NCBI GenBank assembly: GCA_029237695.1
Contig: CM055275.1
Location: forward strand, 8,320,899-8,384,898
DNA: 64,000 nt
Direction of reading: 5' to 3'
DNA from: Conchocele bisecta
Taxonomy: Eukaryota; Mollusca; Bivalvia; Lucinida; Thyasiridae
The notes beneath the pieces were generated by a model that searched no databases, was not told where the DNA came from, and saw only the letters and a list, made by a program, of their open reading frames with translations. This document shows positions 60,220 through 64,000 of this stretch, piece after piece (the stretch's first letter is position 1; each line of letters opens with the position of its first letter). Position numbers and translations under genes: made by a program.

Positions 60220-60709
60220 TTAAAGGTACATACCCACTCTGTAGGCACAAGATGTTCATTATAGGAATTAAATAAGTGTATAATTCTGTCACTATTCCAC
60301 CAGTTCTAAAAAGTACAGATATATAATTTAGTAATATTTATTTTGCTGATAGTGACTCCATGTGGTATCAGGCTATTTTCATATGCAATTGAGGCATGAT
60401 ATTTTTTAATTATTCATACTAATTAAATGCGTCACATGAAAAAATAATATTTTTGGCAGATTATAAAGTTTCAGCAATGCACATCAAACAATAAATACAG
60501 AGATTAAAGAGTGATGTCCGTTAACAGTTTAATGATACACGGTTATCGCCCCTTATAACAGTATGGAAATTTATGTCTGATATAAAACATATAATAATGT
60601 CAATCAATATTAATGATGAATGAATGTTTATTTTTACTGGAAAATGTCTCAGATGATGTCTCTGATATAAAGAACACTTTGTGCCTCCTGAGTGGGCATG
60701 TACCTTTAA
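60220..60709 (+). mobile_element. TTAA-ended MITE, copy 4 (intron 2)
   Basis: The best-preserved ends: TTAAAGGTACATACCCACTC at 60220 and GAGTGGGCATGTACCTTTAA ending at 60709. The inverted termini are about 30 bp, through 'gtaggcacaa'. No coding content; the apparent - frame at 60521-60766 is chance. Confidence 0.8.
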
Positions 60710-60764
60710 TAAAATAACAACACTTTGTACGAAAACCCCTCTATAATTCGGACATACAGGAAAC

Positions 60765-61085
60765 ATTAAAATGTTAATGGATATTACTATTTATTATCTG
60801 TATTTATTTTTGATGTGCAATGATCTTACTTTATAATCTGTCGAAAATGTTATTTTTACAGGTGACGCATTTAATGAGTATAAATAATTAAAAAATACCA
60901 TGCCTCATTTGCATATGAAAATAGCCTGATACAACCGCGCGTCACTATAACATATTACCAAAAGATTATATCTGTATAGCAGGCACTTGTAATTTTTAGA
61001 ACTGGTGGGAAAGTGACACAATTATACACTTATTTAATTCCTATAAAGAACATTTTGTGTCTAATGAGTGGGCATTTACCTTTAA
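60765..61085 (-). mobile_element. TTAA-ended MITE, copy 5 (partial)
   Basis: The reverse-oriented right part of the same family, from about 60770 to GTGGGCATTTACCTTTAA at 61085. It lies next to copy 4 in opposite orientation, so the pair could form a large hairpin. Confidence 0.75.
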
Positions 61086-61250
61086 CAGTATGCATACTTA
61101 GTACTCTGAATGTATTACATTATCACAGCCAAAATGGCTGTGATAAAGTAATACATTCAGTATAATAAAAATTAAAAAAGTTATCCTTATATTGAAAATT
61201 TCTTCCTCAAAGTTTACTTAGCTAGATAAGTAATCTTAGCAATTTTGGTG
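61086..61250. mobile_element. AGCCGATTTCA MITE family, copy ending at the exon 3 acceptor
   Basis: The core 'gtattacattatcacagcc' and its complement form a hairpin (61111-61155). Then come 'cctcaaagtttacttagcta' and 'agcaattttggtg', the right part of the family. The normal terminal sequence (AAATCGGCT) is replaced by TTTGTTTCAG, which is the splice acceptor. Confidence 0.7.
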
Positions 61251-61260
61251 TTTGTTTCAG

Positions 61261-61791
61261 GCCGTATTACAAGAGTTCGGATTCGTGATGTGGGCCGATG
61301 CGTCTGTCCGATTCAGGAAGGAAAATCTGACGGCACTATTTTCCAGAGCGGAGGTAAACGGAATAGTGATCAGGCACGCCAATTTTGGATTTAGACTGGC
61401 AGCACATACCGATATCGACACGTTCCGTTTTCTGGGTGAACCGGTCTGTCTCTTTGTCGAATATGAAGAACTCGAGGCAACGTTTATGGTTTTATACCGG
61501 ACACGGTTCATCAACGATTACGTCATGAAGCCGTGGCTGTCATGCGCACTGCTTCACGGCTGTATGGTCACCAAAAACTCATCCGTCCTCCTTCACACGT
61601 GCAGGACGCACGTGATTCCAAACGAGTGCCATCGCTTTGACCAGTCGGTGATATCTATGATTCTCACGAGACTTTATCAGAAACTCACGAGATTTGGTAT
61701 TCCACCTGAAGTGCATCTCCGTTATTGTCGCGGCTCGGAAAAGACTGATGCTACACTGAAAACCGTGGCTGCAACTGGGTGCAACACTTAG
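61261..61791 (+). CDS. DUF1647-like protein, last exon with stop
   Basis: The acceptor TTTGTTTCAG ends at 61260; the exon continues phase 0 with AVLQEFGFVMWADASVRF and ends with a TAG at 61789-61791 (176 residues). Further motifs are FRFLGEPVCLFVEYEELEAT, WLSCALLHGCMV and CHRFDQSVISMILTRLY, all in the usual order of the family. In GT-A-like enzymes the acidic residue after the W strand (here WADAS) can have the role of the metal-binding DxD; that is inference. Joined to the two upstream exons it gives a coherent domain of about 313 residues without stops, which indicates a living gene. The 3' UTR is repeat-derived. Confidence 0.85.
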   Translation, partial: AVLQEFGFVMWADASVRFRKENLTALFSRAEVNGIVIRHANFGFRLAAHTDIDTFRFLGEPVCLFVEYEELEATFMVLYRTRFINDYVMKPWLSCALLHGCMVTKNSSVLLHTCRTHVIPNECHRFDQSVISMILTRLYQKLTRFGIPPEVHLRYCRGSEKTDATLKTVAATGCNT

Positions 61792-61799
61792 GCCTTTCA

Positions 61800-61941
61800 C
61801 CAATAAGTAACTGGAATGGGTTTTGAAATGTTAATTTATGGAAAGGGGGTATTTTTGTTCTCAAAACTATTTAAAATATTTTTAAAAAGTGCAGATCCTG
61901 GTGAGACGGCTCGTTACGAGCCGGCTCATCTGGATCTGCAC
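61800..61941 (+). repeat. Long-unit fragment with hairpin in the 3' UTR
   Basis: Starting nine bases after the stop codon, 'aataagtaactggaatgggt' to 'aaaaagtgcagatcctgg' repeats the last part of the long unit (compare 18819-18960). The 61889-61941 hairpin is the most complete one in the window: outer arms 'gtgcagatcc' / 'ggatctgcac', inner CGGCTCG / CGAGCCG. Confidence 0.75.
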
Positions 61942-63382
61942 TGTTTGCATAAACCGCTATAACGGGCTTTCGTGTTCTGTGTCTGGCTGTGTCTCAGATA
62001 ACACCTAAACTAATGAAACAGAATTGGAAAAAAGTTTATAATACTTAAAGATATCTAGCGTTTTATTTAAGTTAATTACATTTGTCGAAGTTTTTTTTTC
62101 ATTTTCTGAGCCAAATGATCATACGAACTTTTTCATTTGTATAGGACGTGCAACGGGCCTGAAATTTTACAAATATATGAAAGGAAATGTACTGAAAACA
62201 CATGTATCCTGAGTCCATTCAGTGCTAATTGCTGTTCCAAGGGGCATGATCACGTGGTTACAACAACAACAACAAAGAAACTCCTCCGATGCAATGTACA
62301 TATTCTTTGATATTGTCCATATTATGTAACAGAATTTGATGAAATATGGCGCATCAGTTGGTCGCGAGGTATGGCGTATACTTAATTTTATTTTCTTGTC
62401 AATGTGTACATAAGGCCTAAAACAATTGTTTGTTTCAGGTAACGCCTTGAAAAAGTTAAGTAGGGTAGCGGCATTTGTTTTATTTTTTTGTATTCGATTT
62501 GTTGTTTTTTAGTAACGTATATTGCATACAACATGACTGATTTTATTTTTTGCCAGGAAACATCTAAAAAGATGTAGGGTCGGTGTTCGCTTGATATTGC
62601 TATTTTACATGTACTTTACTTTATTTTCTCCATATAGGAGAGCATAACATTTCTTTATCTATTTTCTTGCACTTAGACATTCTACAGATTAATGTATATT
62701 ATAATATATAAACTATAAATGTATTATGCACCCCAGTAAACGCAACAGCCCATGGTTTTATTCCTTAAATGTTTTATTTACACTTTTAAATACAGCATGT
62801 ACACCGTATAGCAATTGAACATAATGGTATGTAATTATACTACAGAAGATACATACACATGTATTAGAACGTAGAGTTCAGAAGAGGGTAAAGTAAGGGG
62901 AGATAATGCAGAGAAAAAGGAGGAAGCAAATGTTTCCATTTGTGTTAATATCAAATAAACATGTTTAGTTGAATAGTTGTCAGTGTCTATACATAGTCGA
63001 TATATGATGTGCTTGATTGTCTTGCAGTGCTATAAACTTATTAGACATTAAACCTAACCCACTTGATAATGTGTTTTTCTCGTTTATCATTTTTTGTAGC
63101 TATTTCCTGTTCTATCTGCATTCTGTTCTTCAAGTAATTTATGAATGATTCGAACGTTATATCGCGTTTTTCATATTTACATTTGAAAATGAAATATTTT
63201 CCTAGAATAGCGATGAAATTAAATTGTTGTGCCAAAAGTGCATTATCATTTATTCCTATAGAAACGTTTTAACGTTCATTCATTATGCATGTTATACATG
63301 CATGCTTGGGTGGCAGGTGGGAGAATGCGATGGGTAATTTAACGATCGGGGTTCATCCTTAACGGAATTCCGACTGGAGACT
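61942..63382. other. 3' flank of the gene, no gene recognised
   Basis: An AT-rich stretch with an AAACCATGGG-family end near 62732-62760 and possible poly-A signals (for example AATAAA near 62953), none clearly tied to the gene. Short - frames (63041-63235) have no domain. Confidence 0.4.
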
Positions 63383-63838
63383 TGGTTTGGCCCTCACATA
63401 CGTCTTTGGCATTTTGTATGTGACAGTTGAAACTGGTTATACCTCTTATGTGAGTATTACGATTATTATGATTAGGGGCCAAGTGACTCTGGTGTGGTAT
63501 GGACCTGGCACCTGGTGTTTATTGGTGTTTAACGGCCTATCAACAGCTGTGGTCATGTAAGGCCGGGCAAACGGGTTCGATCCCGTTTTGACCTGCTGCA
63601 TTGGGGGGGGGGGGGAGGGGGATCCCAAAATCAGAATGGAATATTTACATCGAGAAAAAATATATTAAGTCCTGAAATTAGAATAACCTGACCTGGTGTC
63701 AGGACCATACCACACCAAAGTCACTTGGCCCCTTCCCCTAAACTAGGATTACGAATAATCGTAATACTCACATAAGGGGTATAACCAGATTCAACTTTCA
63801 CATACAAAATGCCATAGACGTATGTGAGGGCCAAACCA
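63383..63838. mobile_element. Inverted-repeat element with tRNA-like promoter box inside
   Basis: Ends TGGTTTGGCCCTCACATACG (63383) and the complementary CGTATGTGAGGGCCAAACCA (to 63838). The inverted similarity extends for about 130 bp ('cttatgtgagtattacgatt', 'aagtgactctggtgtggtat'). The central part (63520-63630) holds the TTTAACGGCCTA module and GGTTCGATCC, identical to a Pol III B-box core, before a G-run. It is either a MITE with a captured SINE-like module or a composite. No coding content. Confidence 0.75.
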
Positions 63839-63839
63839 G

Positions 63840-64000
63840 TAGCCGATTTCATCAAAATTGCAAAGTATACTTATCTAGCAAAGTATACTTTGAGGGAGTA
63901 ATCATTTATTTTTCCCAAAATGCATTATTTCATATAGAACTAACCACTGTATATATTTTATGATTAAATGTATGCAGAATTATTATACTGAATGTATTAC
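63840..64000 (+). mobile_element. AGCCGATTTCA MITE, left part, cut by the window edge
   Basis: TAGCCGATTTCATC follows the previous element at once and continues 'aagtatacttatctagcaaa', 'gagggagtaatcatttattt' and 'gaattattatactgaatgta' to the end of the window. It is the counterpart of 46905-47070. Confidence 0.75.

Noticed and set aside
60521..60766. An 81-codon - strand frame in intron 2
   Set aside because: It lies inside and across the end of a TTAA-ended MITE and is not kept in the other copies.
63571..63583. A tRNA gene suggested by GGTTCGATCC
   Set aside because: No clover-leaf can be formed around it; no acceptor stem or anticodon arm.

Overview
The window looks like non-coding, repeat-dominated DNA from a metazoan, most likely a bivalve mollusc. 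It is AT-rich. It contains spliced exons with GT/AG borders, decayed LINE and Tc1 copies, many short inverted-repeat elements, and motifs that recur in bivalve genomes (for example TTTAACGGCCTA modules and phrases reading 'gatggccgcc' and 'aaggtcaaggtcac'). No species can be named from the sequence alone. All repeat boundaries were placed by eye and may be off by tens of bases.

One recognisable host gene crosses the right part of the window on the + strand. Three coding exons (47183-47490, 58585-58689, 61261-61791) join in phase into about 313 residues of a DUF1647-like protein, a family thought to resemble glycosyltransferases. Its 5' exons are not identified. The 11.1-kb first intron holds about 6 kb of a 37-bp minisatellite (51592-57552). 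The second intron is packed with short transposons and a TAATTA-rich array. Copies of one small inverted-repeat element lie directly upstream of two of the splice acceptors.

Layout. 1-1301: a broken copy (- strand) of a repetitive bivalve gene family. 2910-5668: a dead Tc1-like transposon interrupted by another inverted-repeat element. 5.7-12 kb: hairpin elements, a LINE reverse-transcriptase remnant and a pogo/Tigger-like MITE. 12.1-22 kb: a first block of long related repeat units, including a 1.6-kb inserted element and two large direct copies of a 2-kb segment. 22.8-39.2 kb: a very large imperfect inverted duplication whose right arm has been opened by a 5.3-kb insertion carrying two LINE fragments and nested palindromes. 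Several short CGAT-rich palindromic elements lie within it. 39.4-40.1 kb: an array of TGAAAATTTTCAT palindromes. 40.3-46.3 kb: a second block of the long repeat units, including a recent 1.52-kb tandem duplication. 46.9-61.8 kb: the DUF1647-like gene and its introns. 61.8-64 kb: its 3' flank and further inverted-repeat elements.

The most interesting items are the placement of transposons against splice acceptors, the 16.4-kb foldback duplication, the CGAT-only palindromic family, a recurrent hairpin showing a compensatory base-pair change, and a noisy second copy within the minisatellite that looks like an assembly or consensus artefact. No operon, CRISPR array, tRNA or rRNA gene was found.
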